This document shows, one piece after another, positions 16,302-25,189 of a stretch of 64,000 nucleotides of DNA. The DNA is from Halomonas sp. HL-48 (lineage in GTDB: Bacteria > Pseudomonadota > Gammaproteobacteria > Pseudomonadales > Halomonadaceae): contig NZ_LJZS01000001.1 of assembly GCF_001314875.1 (NCBI RefSeq), positions 1 to 64,000 of the forward strand, given 5' to 3'. The translations under genes and the position numbers were made by a program. Every line of letters begins with the position of its first letter. The stretch's first letter is position 1. The notes under the pieces were generated by a model. It made no database searches and was not told the origin of the DNA. It saw only the letters and a program-made list of their open reading frames with translations.

Positions 16302-17413
16302 GCATGGCTCCGTTGCGGGCGCATTAGTATCCATAATAACCAGGGGCCGCCGATCACCGCGGTCACGATGCCGACGGGAATTTCAATCGGCGCCAGCAAG
16401 GTGCGCCCGGCGAGGTCTGCCAGCACCATCACCAGCGCCCCTGACAATAGCGATGCCACAAGAGGCACCTGGCGTGAGCTTGAAAGCGAGCGGGCGATTT
16501 CCGGGCCGATCAGCCCGACCATGCCCACCGGCCCGGCCACGGCGACCGCCAGCGCGGTCAATACGACAGACAGCATCAGCACCTGAAAGCGGCGCGCCTT
16601 AACGTTAACGCCCAGCCCAAAGGCGGTGGCGTCTTTAAAGCGCATCAGCGATAGCGGACGCGCGATAAACCCAGCGGCGATCGCGCCCACACCCAACCCA
16701 ACGGCAAGCAAACTTACCGCGTCGCCGGGGCGGGCATTGAGCGACCCGACGGTCCAGGGGTAGGCGGCATTGGCGGTATCGATCGCCACCCGCGCCAGCA
16801 TCAGTTGGGTGACCGCGCCAAACACCGCGCCCACGCCTATCCCCGCGACGATAAAGCGATAGCCCTGGGTGCCGCCGCCCGCCACCAGACCAAAGGTCAG
16901 CGCGGCGGCCGTTGCCGCCCCGGCCAGCGCCATGGCCGGTGGCGCCAGCGAGACGCCCATGCCCACCACCGAGGCCACGGCAAAGGCGGTTGCGCCGTTA
17001 TCGATACCGATAATCCCCGGCGTCGCGAGCCGGTTGCGCGCCAGGGTCTGCATCAACACCCCGGCAAGCGCAAAAGCGCCTCCGGTCAGACAGGCGGCGA
17101 CCAGCCGAGGCAGGCGCAGCTCTTGAACGGTAAACACGCTGATCATCTCGCCTCGGCCAAACAGTGCCGGGAGGACCGCGCTCGGCGCCAGCGTCATGCT
17201 GCCCAGGATCAGATAAAGGGTGCAGGCACATATCAGCGCGACGAAAAGTCCCGCGCTGACGGCAACGCCCCGCCGCTCGATCAGCAGGCTGTAGGCCTTG
17301 CCGCGCGGGGATATCCAGGCAAACCGCCAGTAGCCCGGCGGTGCCGCGACCGGCGACGAGCGGCGCTCGGCTACAAAGGCCGACATGGGAAGCTCATTGG
17401 CGTTCGATTTCAT
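16298..17413 (-). CDS. Iron-siderophore ABC transporter permease (FecD type)
   Basis: This FecCD-family permease has about nine to ten membrane helices and the conserved RLPRLVAACLTGGAFALAG and LIGPEIARSL motifs that couple to the ATPase. The frame stays open to 17725, but that part is the shadow of the other permease; an ATG at 17413 (or 17386) fits the family start and follows the upstream gene by 17 bases. It pairs with the second permease as a heterodimer. The polar N-terminal 50 residues are longer than usual. Confidence 0.85.
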   Translation of the reverse strand: MKSNANELPMSAFVAERRSSPVAAPPGYWRFAWISPRGKAYSLLIERRGVAVSAGLFVALICACTLYLILGSMTLAPSAVLPALFGRGEMISVFTVQELRLPRLVAACLTGGAFALAGVLMQTLARNRLATPGIIGIDNGATAFAVASVVGMGVSLAPPAMALAGAATAAALTFGLVAGGGTQGYRFIVAGIGVGAVFGAVTQLMLARVAIDTANAAYPWTVGSLNARPGDAVSLLAVGLGVGAIAAGFIARPLSLMRFKDATAFGLGVNVKARRFQVLMLSVVLTALAVAVAGPVGMVGLIGPEIARSLSSSRQVPLVASLLSGALVMVLADLAGRTLLAPIEIPVGIVTAVIGGPWLLWILMRPQRSHA

Positions 17414-17430
17414 GGCATTCACGTTAGAGG

Positions 17431-18435
17431 TCACAGCATCGGAAGTCGCCGGGCGCGCACCACGGCGACCAGCACGGGGGCGCCGCATAACGCGGTCAGT
17501 ACGCCAATGGGTAGCTCCGAGGGGGCCACCGCCACGCGGGCAATGATATCCGCCGCCAGCACCATCAAAGGGCCGATCGGCAGGCAGAACCACAGCGTGC
17601 GGCGAATATCCGGGCCCGCCAACGCCCGGGCGGCAAACGGCACCACCAGCCCGACAAAGGCAATCGGCCCGGCGATCGCCGTGGCAGCGCCCACCAGCAC
17701 GGCCACGCAGGCCACGACCAACCAACGGATCAGCCCAGGGCGATGGCCCAAGCCAGACGCCGCACGCTCGCCCAAGGCCAATGCCGCCAGCGGGCGCGCG
17801 ATGAACACCACCGCCACCGCCGCGACCAGCATGCTGGGCAGCACCGCCACCACATCGTCCAGGCGGCGTCCGGCGAGGCTGCCGATCACCCAGAAACGGA
17901 TTTCATCCGCTGCACGCTGATCAAACAACAGCATCAGCGAAGTGAGCGAGCCGAGCAGCCCGGAAAACGCCGCGCCTGCCAATACCAGCCGCACCGGGTC
18001 GCTGCCCACGCCGCGAACGCGAGTAACGCTCAGCACGCACATGCAGCCGAGCAACGCGCCCAGCTGTGCCACCGAAATACGCAGCGTGGCGGCACTGGCG
18101 CCCATGACCAGCGTCAGCGCCACCGCAAAGGCGGCGCCAGCGCTGACGCCAAGCAGACCGGGTTCGGCGAGCGGGTTACGCGACACCGCCTGCAATAGCG
18201 CCCCCGCCACGCCAAGCGCCATGCCGACAATAATGCCGATCAAGGTGCGCGGTGCGCGCAGTTGCCAGACCACGAAACTGGCGTCGCTATCATGGCTGCC
18301 GCCCAGCACCGCCAGGGCGCGCAGTGGGCCGACACTACCGGCGCCAATCAGCAGGCTAACGAGACTCACCGCCACAAGGGCGGTGAGCAGTAACGTCATC
18401 TGCGTTCGCTGGTTACTCACGCTCAACGGCATCAC
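17431..18435 (-). CDS. Iron-siderophore ABC transporter permease (FecC type)
   Basis: The 334-residue FecCD-family inner-membrane protein carries the RAPRTLIGIIVGMALGVAG motif and the LVVPFAARAL coupling helix. It begins on the last bases of the binding-protein gene (four-base overlap; a second ATG three bases on is equally possible). It forms the translocation path with the adjacent FecD-type permease. Confidence 0.9.
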   Translation of the reverse strand: MMPLSVSNQRTQMTLLLTALVAVSLVSLLIGAGSVGPLRALAVLGGSHDSDASFVVWQLRAPRTLIGIIVGMALGVAGALLQAVSRNPLAEPGLLGVSAGAAFAVALTLVMGASAATLRISVAQLGALLGCMCVLSVTRVRGVGSDPVRLVLAGAAFSGLLGSLTSLMLLFDQRAADEIRFWVIGSLAGRRLDDVVAVLPSMLVAAVAVVFIARPLAALALGERAASGLGHRPGLIRWLVVACVAVLVGAATAIAGPIAFVGLVVPFAARALAGPDIRRTLWFCLPIGPLMVLAADIIARVAVAPSELPIGVLTALCGAPVLVAVVRARRLPML

Positions 18436-19358
18436 GGCAGCAGGGCGGCGTCGATATCGTCAAGAATCGCTTGGGCCGCCAGTGGGCCGTTGGCGCTGGT
18501 CCATAGCTGGCCGTTCACCGGCACCACCTGCTCGCGCTGAACCACGTCTAGCCGGGTGAAGGCGCGGCTTTGCCTGGCCGATGCCAGGGCCTCCTGGCCG
18601 TCGTCATTGAGTGTCGCCAGGAACAGCCAGTCACCATCCACCTGGGAGAGGTTTTCAAGGCTTAAGATATCGCTGTGTACGCCGCCCTCGCCCACAAGCC
18701 CGGCGTCTTCCACCGTCAAGCCCACTTGAGCGAGTAGCCCGGCGGCGAACAGGTTTTTCGACATGACCATCGGCCCGCCCGGCATCCAGCGCACCAAGAA
18801 AGCATTGCCACCCACGTCGGCCTCGTCCAGAGCGCTCGCTAATTCCGCGGCGCGTTGGTCAACGGCGCTGATGGCGTCTTCGATGGCGTCCTGGCGATTC
18901 AGCGCGTCGCCGTACAGGCGGGCTTCGACTTTCCAGTTATCCGGAGCAAGCGGCTGAGTGGGCGGCACTATGGTGGGCGCAATTTGCGACAGCAGCTGAT
19001 ACTGCTCCTCGGAGAGCCGAGCGGGTGCCAGGATCAAATCAGGGCGCTGCTCAAGTACCGCCTCAATGTTGATTTCGCGCACCACCCCCATGATGGCGGG
19101 CCGCTCGCCGCCTAGATGTGCGTCCACGTACTCGGCGACGTTATCGCCGCCGCGGGTGGTCACCGCGCCCAGCGGCGTGACACCCGCAGCAAGCGAGGCA
19201 TCCAGCGCGCCTTCGTATAGCGTGACCACACGATCGGGCGTGCCGGTCACTTCGACCTCGCCATAGGCGGTATCGAGCGTGCGCGCCTCGGCGGCGCTCA
19301 CCAACACCCCACTGAGTAGTAGTCCCACCATGCCATTGCGTAACGCTGCAGCCCGCAT
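18432..19358 (-). CDS. Periplasmic iron-siderophore-binding protein
   Basis: The protein has about 308 residues with a Sec signal (GMVGLLLSGVLVSAAEA) and a class III (FhuD/FepB-like) binding fold: GTPDRVVTLYEG opening, long helical linker and IEAVLEQRPDLIL motif. The frame extends upstream to 19496, but the ATG at 19358 starts a proper signal peptide. It is the first gene of the importer operon, preceded by a Fur-box-like palindrome at 19388-19403. The cognate siderophore is not predictable; no siderophore biosynthesis genes are in the window, so it may take up xenosiderophores. Confidence 0.88.
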   Translation of the reverse strand: MRAAALRNGMVGLLLSGVLVSAAEARTLDTAYGEVEVTGTPDRVVTLYEGALDASLAAGVTPLGAVTTRGGDNVAEYVDAHLGGERPAIMGVVREINIEAVLEQRPDLILAPARLSEEQYQLLSQIAPTIVPPTQPLAPDNWKVEARLYGDALNRQDAIEDAISAVDQRAAELASALDEADVGGNAFLVRWMPGGPMVMSKNLFAAGLLAQVGLTVEDAGLVGEGGVHSDILSLENLSQVDGDWLFLATLNDDGQEALASARQSRAFTRLDVVQREQVVPVNGQLWTSANGPLAAQAILDDIDAALLP

Positions 19359-19387
19359 CAGGTATCCTCGCTGTTTAATCAGGCGAA

Positions 19388-19403
19388 GATAATAACGATT
19401 ATC
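19388..19403. promoter_or_regulatory. Fur-box-like site, importer side
   Basis: GATAATAACGATTATC is an inverted repeat (GATAAT...ATTATC) close to the Fur consensus, 30 bases upstream of the binding-protein gene in the divergent promoter region. Confidence 0.65.
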
Positions 19404-19567
19404 AGAAGCACTTGCATCAGCCTTCCAGCGAATACGTTGTTCCCTCCCACGCAACGCCCGCCGGCTTCGCGCCGCCAGGGGCCAGTCGTTCCTCAATATG
19501 CAACGTACCGTTCCGTTTTATCACCTCGTATTTGGGAACTTAAGTTTTTAGACTCTGCATCTCATTT

Positions 19568-19584
19568 GATAATGAATATCATTA
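19568..19584. promoter_or_regulatory. Fur-box-like site, receptor side
   Basis: GATAATGAATATCATTA closely matches the Fur consensus (GATAATGAT-A-ATCATTATC) and lies 32 bases upstream of the receptor start, where bound Fur would block transcription when iron is replete. Confidence 0.75.
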
Positions 19585-19615
19585 AAAAGTTAACAGCTTC
19601 ATCAAGGGGATGCCC

Positions 19616-21775
19616 ATGCCACGCTACACTCGCACCATTTTGAGCAGCGCTGTTGCGCTCGCCATGTCGTCCACCGCAGCGGTTGCCCAGAAGAACGATC
19701 AACTGGATAACATCGTGGTGTCGGCCAGCGGTTTCGAACAGGCGATGGTCGATGCGCCAGCCAGCATTTCGGTGGTGTCTCGCGAGGAATTGGAGCGCAA
19801 GCGCGTCAGCAGCATTGCCGATGCCCTGCGCGATGTGGAAGGAGTCGACGTGGGCGGCTCTGTAGGCAAAACCGGCGGGCGCAATATCAGCATGCGCGGC
19901 ATGCCCAGCGACTACACGCTGATCCTGATTGACGGCCGCCGCCAGAATACCGCCGGTAGCGTGACCCCCAACGGCTTTGGCGAAACCTCGACCAGTTACT
20001 TTCCGCCAGTGGCCAGCATCGAGCGTATCGAAGTCATTCGCGGGCCGATGTCGACGCTTTACGGCTCCGACGCCATGGGCGGCGTGATCAACATCATTAC
20101 CCGCAAGGTCGACCGCGAGTGGACTGGCTCCATCGGCGTCGAGAACACCTTCAACGAAGACCGCGACTTTGGCGACCGCCGCGAGATCAACCTCTACACC
20201 AGCGGCCCGCTGGTGGAAGACACCCTAGGTATACAGCTGCGCGGACGCTTCCATGAGCGCGACGCTTCCGAACTCCAATACAGCGACCAGAATGGGGATC
20301 CCATCGAGGTCAGCCAGCGTGGCCCAAGCCCGGTGGAAGGCGATACCTACAACCTGGGCGGCAAGCTGACCTGGACGCCGACCGACGACCACGACCTGTG
20401 GCTCGACGGCGAAGTGAATCGCCAGCGCTACACCAACGACGAGTGCCAGCTAGGCACCCTGGATGGGCGTACCCGCAGCTGCGAACCCGATCCAGGCGTC
20501 GCCAACGGCTATGCGGATGAGCTGCGCTTTGAGCGCGAGCAGCTGGCCATTGGTCACACCGGCCGCTTTGCCTCGGGCACCCTGGACTCCAGCTTGATGC
20601 GCAACACCACCGAAACCACCGGCCGCACGATTCCCGGCACTCAGGGTGAGGCATACGCCGGCTTCCCCGGCATTGTTGGCGGTGACCCGCGGGAGCTTGA
20701 AACCACCAACACGGTGCTTGATAGCAAATTCACCATGCCGCTGGGCGATCATATGACCACCTTAGGTGGCCAATGGATGGATTCGGAGTTGGACGACGGT
20801 TTAGCGGGTGAGACGTTCGAGCAAACCACTACCGCCCTGTTTGCCGAAGACGAATGGATGTTGCGCGACGATCTGGCACTTACGCTCGGCGGGCGTTACG
20901 ACCACCACGACGCCTTTGGCAGCCAGTTCAGCCCGCGTGGTTACTTAGTGTGGAACACGACCCCCAACTGGACACTAAAAGGTGGCGTGAGCCGCGGCTA
21001 CAAAACACCATCGCTTAACGACCTGCACGACGGCATCAACGGCGTCACCCAACAAGGGGCACAGTTGACCATCGGTAACCCCGACCTGGAACCGGAAACC
21101 AGCACCAGCAGTGAAATCGGCGCCCATTACGATAACCAGCAGGGCTTTACCGCCAGCGCGACGCTGTTCCACAACCAGTTCGATGACAAGATCACTGCAG
21201 GCGATCCGATATACGTCAGCAATGACCCGTCGATTCCTGACGACACGTATGAACAGCAGGTCAACGTCGACGAGGCAATTACCCAGGGCGTTGAGCTTTC
21301 CACCGCCTACCAGTTCAACCCGGACTGGCGTTTGAACGCCAACTACACCTACACCGATAGCGAACAGAAAAGCGGCGACAATAAGGGCGAGCCGCTCACC
21401 GATACGCCCGAACACTCGGTAAATGCCACGCTGCGCTGGCAGGCCACCGACAAGCTGGATGCCTGGCTCTCTGCAGAATACCGCAGCGAGCGTTACCGCT
21501 CTCGCACTGCGCCTCCTGGCCCGCCCGTACCGCTTTTCGATGACCTAGGCGATTTTAAAGCCTACTCGCTGTTCAGCCTGGGCGGTAATTACGCAGTCAC
21601 CGACCAGCTTAATCTGAGCGCGACGATTGATAACCTATTCGACAAAGATTTCGTCGACTACCAAAGCTATGCCTCCACCGACCGGGCGGGCAACCCACAA
21701 ACCAGCTATGGCAACCGCTACGCCAATAGCGAGGAAGGCCGTCGTCTGTGGCTCTCGGCGCGCTACGAGTTCTAA
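19616..21775 (+). CDS. TonB-dependent ferric-siderophore receptor (FepA/CirA type)
   Basis: The outer-membrane receptor has 719 residues: signal peptide, TonB-box-like DNIVVSAS, a plug domain (about 45 to 155, with GGRNISMRGMPSDYTLILIDG and YGSDAMGGVINIIT) and a 22-strand barrel ending in a terminal aromatic (RYEF). The ATG at 19616 is preferred over 19610 because AAGGGG then sits at proper spacing. The shared Fur-type control region and divergent importer operon make it the likely outer-membrane partner. The plug motifs resemble enterobactin/catecholate receptors, but the siderophore is not proven. Confidence 0.92.
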   Translation: MPRYTRTILSSAVALAMSSTAAVAQKNDQLDNIVVSASGFEQAMVDAPASISVVSREELERKRVSSIADALRDVEGVDVGGSVGKTGGRNISMRGMPSDYTLILIDGRRQNTAGSVTPNGFGETSTSYFPPVASIERIEVIRGPMSTLYGSDAMGGVINIITRKVDREWTGSIGVENTFNEDRDFGDRREINLYTSGPLVEDTLGIQLRGRFHERDASELQYSDQNGDPIEVSQRGPSPVEGDTYNLGGKLTWTPTDDHDLWLDGEVNRQRYTNDECQLGTLDGRTRSCEPDPGVANGYADELRFEREQLAIGHTGRFASGTLDSSLMRNTTETTGRTIPGTQGEAYAGFPGIVGGDPRELETTNTVLDSKFTMPLGDHMTTLGGQWMDSELDDGLAGETFEQTTTALFAEDEWMLRDDLALTLGGRYDHHDAFGSQFSPRGYLVWNTTPNWTLKGGVSRGYKTPSLNDLHDGINGVTQQGAQLTIGNPDLEPETSTSSEIGAHYDNQQGFTASATLFHNQFDDKITAGDPIYVSNDPSIPDDTYEQQVNVDEAITQGVELSTAYQFNPDWRLNANYTYTDSEQKSGDNKGEPLTDTPEHSVNATLRWQATDKLDAWLSAEYRSERYRSRTAPPGPPVPLFDDLGDFKAYSLFSLGGNYAVTDQLNLSATIDNLFDKDFVDYQSYASTDRAGNPQTSYGNRYANSEEGRRLWLSARYEF

Positions 21776-21825
21776 TCGCCAAGCGTGCTCGCTGATGCTT
21801 TAACTGGCTTCAATGCTGATCTTTA

Positions 21826-21850
21826 CCCCGGCCAAGTGCCGGGGTTTTTT
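21826..21850 (+). terminator. Rho-independent terminator after the TonB receptor
   Basis: CCCCGGC-CAAGT-GCCGGGG followed by TTTTTT, 51 bases after the receptor stop. Confidence 0.92.
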
Positions 21851-22043
21851 AGACGAGTCATCAGGTTGCGGCCATGGTGGTTAACTCAATTTCACTGGCC
21901 TGATGCCGCTCACTCATCACGCCAACCAGGCCATAAAGAGGTGAAACAATGCGCTCAGCAACATGCAACAGCAAATCACAATAATTTTCATTCACTAAAA
22001 TTACTGGCACAATGAGCGCGTTTCCTGTACTGCGGTGCTCATC

Positions 22044-22958
22044 ATGTATGATTTCGACGAACTCAACGCCTTTGCGGAGGTGATGGAGACCGGTAGTCTC
22101 ACGCTCAGCGCGCGTAAGCTGGGGCTGGCTAAATCCACGCTCAGCCGCCGGATCAGCCATCTGGAAGCACGGCTCGAGCAGCCGTTGCTGCGCCGTCAGG
22201 CCAACCGGCTATTGCCCACCGAGGCCGGATTGCTGTTTGACCGCTACTGTCAGGACATGCTGGCCCTGGCGGCGCGCAGTCATGAAGCGCTGGCGGAATT
22301 ACGCGAGGATATCAGCGGCACGGTAACGCTTGAGGTGCACTGCGCGCTGGCCCGGGGCTGGATGGGCCAGATCATGGATACGTTCATGGCGCGTTACCCC
22401 AAAGTGGAGCTCACCCTGCGCACCCGCGAGGCGCCGCCCACCTCGCTCAACAGTCATTGCGTGCACGTCTGCCTGGGGAGGGTACCGGAAAGCGGCCTTC
22501 ACCAGGAGCCACTGGGCATGCTCAGCAGAGGCCTTTACGCCAGCCCCGATTACCTCAGCCAGCAGCCGCTGCTCAAGCATCCCCGCGACCTGGCCAACCA
22601 CCCCTGGATCGATCTGTTGGGGACCACCCAGGACGGCCTGCTGCTGCATCACCAAAACCACGGCAGCTATCATTTCTACCCGCCCCGTTCGCGCTTGCGG
22701 GTCGACCTCACCGCGCTTCACCTGGATGCCATCGCGCGCGGCAAAGGCATAGGCCTGCTGCCTCACTGGCTCGCCGACAAACGCGAAGCCCATCATCCCG
22801 GCGAACTGACGCCCTGCCTGCCCAACTGGAAACCGGCGCCCCTGCCGATCACGCTGCTGTATGCCTACGGCTACCAGCCCCGGCGGATACAGGCGCTGCT
22901 GACGTTCCTGCGCGAGCAGATGCCCCATCAGTGGCAGCACAGCGACGTCGCGGCCTAG
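22044..22958 (+). CDS. LysR-family transcriptional regulator
   Basis: This 304-residue LysR protein has the N-terminal helix-turn-helix (LTLSARKLGLAKSTLSRRI) and an effector-binding domain. An upstream GTG at 22035 adds only three residues; the ATG at 22044 is the natural start. It precedes an AEC-family carrier by 75 bases on the same strand, which may be its target, although LysR targets are more often divergent. The effector domain contains many His and Pro residues and gives no clue to the ligand. Confidence 0.85.
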   Translation: MYDFDELNAFAEVMETGSLTLSARKLGLAKSTLSRRISHLEARLEQPLLRRQANRLLPTEAGLLFDRYCQDMLALAARSHEALAELREDISGTVTLEVHCALARGWMGQIMDTFMARYPKVELTLRTREAPPTSLNSHCVHVCLGRVPESGLHQEPLGMLSRGLYASPDYLSQQPLLKHPRDLANHPWIDLLGTTQDGLLLHHQNHGSYHFYPPRSRLRVDLTALHLDAIARGKGIGLLPHWLADKREAHHPGELTPCLPNWKPAPLPITLLYAYGYQPRRIQALLTFLREQMPHQWQHSDVAA

Positions 22959-23033
22959 ATAAATCAACCTCGACTTGCCAGTTAGTCCGCTTACTATTCA
23001 CAATAGTCGACCACTCATTGCCAAGGGCTCGTC

Positions 23034-23912
23034 ATGCTGGCGGAACTCTTTGCGGTCATGGCGCCCGTACTGGCGGGTGCCGGCCTTGGATTTACCTGGG
23101 TGCGCCTGGGTCATCCCTACCCCGTCGATTTTGTGACGCGGTTGGTTTTTAACATCGGAACGCCCTCGCTGGTGCTTGCTTCGCTTGCGGGGGCGGAGAT
23201 AGACGCCAGCACTTTTGGCCGCACTATGCTAGCGACCGCGCTGGTGATCATCTGCATGGCCGGGGCGACATTTTTTGTGGCCAAGCTATTACGCCGCGAC
23301 TGGCGCGTTTTGCTGTCGCCGATGATGTACCCCAACACCGGCAACATGGGGCTACCCGTAGTGCTTTACGCTTTTGGCAGCGCCGGGTTTGTGTACGGTA
23401 TTACCGTGATGGTCACGGTTTCCCTGTTTCAATTTACCGTAGGTACCATGCTGGCCAGTCGGGGCAATCCGTTCAAGGCGCTGGCCAAGACGCCGACGGT
23501 CTATGCCATCGCCATTGCCATGGCGCTGTTGCTCACCGACACCCAGTTGCCGCTGTGGATCGCCAACAGCGTGGATCTGATGTCCGGCTTTACCGTGCCG
23601 CTGATGCTGATCACCCTCGGCGTATCGCTGGCCAGCATTCAGGTCAGAAGCCTGCGCTCGGGGCTGGGCTTTAGTCTGGTGCGCATACCGCTTGCTGCGG
23701 GGGCTGCCTGGCTGATTGCCGGGTGGCTGGGGCTGCCGCCGCTGGCCCAGGGCATTCTGGTGCTGCAAATGAGCATGCCGGTGGCGGTATTCAACTACCT
23801 GTTTGCCCAGCGCGCCCAGCGCGAGCCGGCCTACGTGGCCAGCCTGGTATTCTGCTCTACCCTGCTGGCGCTGGTGTATTTGCCCCTGATGCTTGCCTGG
23901 TTGATGCCATAG
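23034..23912 (+). CDS. AEC (auxin efflux carrier) family transporter
   Basis: The 292-residue inner-membrane protein has about ten hydrophobic helices and the AEC-family features MYPNTGNMGLPVVLYAFG in the first half and a helix near the C-terminus rich in small residues. Bacterial members move malate, malonate or other organic acids. No linked metabolic gene indicates the substrate. It lies between a LysR gene and a periplasmic sugar dehydrogenase. Confidence 0.85.
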   Translation: MLAELFAVMAPVLAGAGLGFTWVRLGHPYPVDFVTRLVFNIGTPSLVLASLAGAEIDASTFGRTMLATALVIICMAGATFFVAKLLRRDWRVLLSPMMYPNTGNMGLPVVLYAFGSAGFVYGITVMVTVSLFQFTVGTMLASRGNPFKALAKTPTVYAIAIAMALLLTDTQLPLWIANSVDLMSGFTVPLMLITLGVSLASIQVRSLRSGLGFSLVRIPLAAGAAWLIAGWLGLPPLAQGILVLQMSMPVAVFNYLFAQRAQREPAYVASLVFCSTLLALVYLPLMLAWLMP

Positions 23913-23988
23913 CACAGGGAACCTCTCGGGCTATAAAGCGTCACTGCTTGATAAACCCAATATTACCGACTGTCCGGGAGCATTCTCT

Positions 23989-25149
23989 ATGCGTCCATTA
24001 TCTACCCAGGTGCTGCGTCAGCGCTGGCTAACCGCCGCCCTTGCCGGTTTACTTGGCAGCGCCTCTGCCAGCGCCGCCGATATGGTTGAGGAACGTATCG
24101 AGAGCGACCAGTTGGCCTTTTCCATCGAGAAAGTCGCCGAAGACCTCGAAAACCCCTGGGCGGTCGCATTTCTACCCGACGGCCGCTATCTGGTCAGCGA
24201 ACGCCCCGGGCGGCTTAACCTGATCGATGATGAAGGTGGCGAGCGCCGTACGCTGGAAGGGCTCCCCGATGTCAGTCAGCGCGGCCAGGGCGGGCTGCTG
24301 GATATCGCCCTGCATCCCCAATTTGGCGACGGTGATCACGACTGGATCTACTTCACCTGGAGCAAGCCAGACGGCAGCAACAGCCGCGCAGCGCTCTCCA
24401 GAGTAGAATGGCAGGGCGACGGATTGGGCGACGTCGAGCATTTATTTGAACAGGACCGCGCCTCTTCGCCGGGGCGCCATTACGGCTCACGCATTGCCTG
24501 GCTGCCCGACGATACTCTGCTGATGAGCATTGGCGACCGCGGCAGCGAACCGCCGCGCGCCCAAGCGGATGACGACCACGCGGGCTCCACCCTGCGCCTC
24601 ACCGCTACGGGCGGCGTGCCCGACGACAATCCGTTTGTGGACGACACGGCCACGCTGGATGAAATTTACACTCAGGGTAACCGAAACATTCAGGGCATGG
24701 TGGTTAGACAAGACGGCGAGCCCTGGGCCACAGAACACGGCCCCAGAACCGGTGACGAGCTGAACCGGCTCACCGCCGGCGACAACTACGGCTGGCCCGA
24801 GGTCAGCCGGGGCAATGACTACGCCACCAACGAGCCGATCGGCGAGACGTCCAAGCCGGGCATGGTCGACCCGGTGCATGTCTTTGAAGGCCGCTTTGCG
24901 CCGTCAGGCCTGGCGGAAGTCACCAGCGACGCCTTTGGCGAGTGGCAGGGGCAACTGCTGGCGGGAGGCCTTGGCAGCCAACAGCTGATCAGGCTTCAGC
25001 TGGAAGACAATGAAGTAACCCAACGCGAAGTCGTCCTCGACGGCGAACTTGGCCGTATTCGCGACGTGCGCCAGGGCCCGAATGATGCCATCTACGTGCT
25101 GACCGACGCCGCCGACGGCGCCCTTTATCGCTTACGCCCCGTCGAATAA
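23989..25149 (+). CDS. Periplasmic PQQ-type aldose sugar dehydrogenase (YliI-like)
   Basis: The 386-residue protein has a signal peptide ending in SASASAA and a six-bladed beta-propeller of the soluble glucose/aldose sugar dehydrogenase family: ENPWAVAFLPDGRYLVSERPG, QGGLLDIALHP, RNIQGMVV and GPRTGDELN motifs line the cofactor and calcium sites. Homologues such as E. coli YliI oxidise aldoses with PQQ in the periplasm. PQQ synthesis genes are not in the window, so the cofactor source is unknown. It appears to be a single-gene unit ahead of the two-component genes. Confidence 0.88.
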   Translation: MRPLSTQVLRQRWLTAALAGLLGSASASAADMVEERIESDQLAFSIEKVAEDLENPWAVAFLPDGRYLVSERPGRLNLIDDEGGERRTLEGLPDVSQRGQGGLLDIALHPQFGDGDHDWIYFTWSKPDGSNSRAALSRVEWQGDGLGDVEHLFEQDRASSPGRHYGSRIAWLPDDTLLMSIGDRGSEPPRAQADDDHAGSTLRLTATGGVPDDNPFVDDTATLDEIYTQGNRNIQGMVVRQDGEPWATEHGPRTGDELNRLTAGDNYGWPEVSRGNDYATNEPIGETSKPGMVDPVHVFEGRFAPSGLAEVTSDAFGEWQGQLLAGGLGSQQLIRLQLEDNEVTQREVVLDGELGRIRDVRQGPNDAIYVLTDAADGALYRLRPVE

Positions 25150-25189
25150 GGGCCGTCCGCTATTGATGTTTCATAACCCCGGTTAGCGC

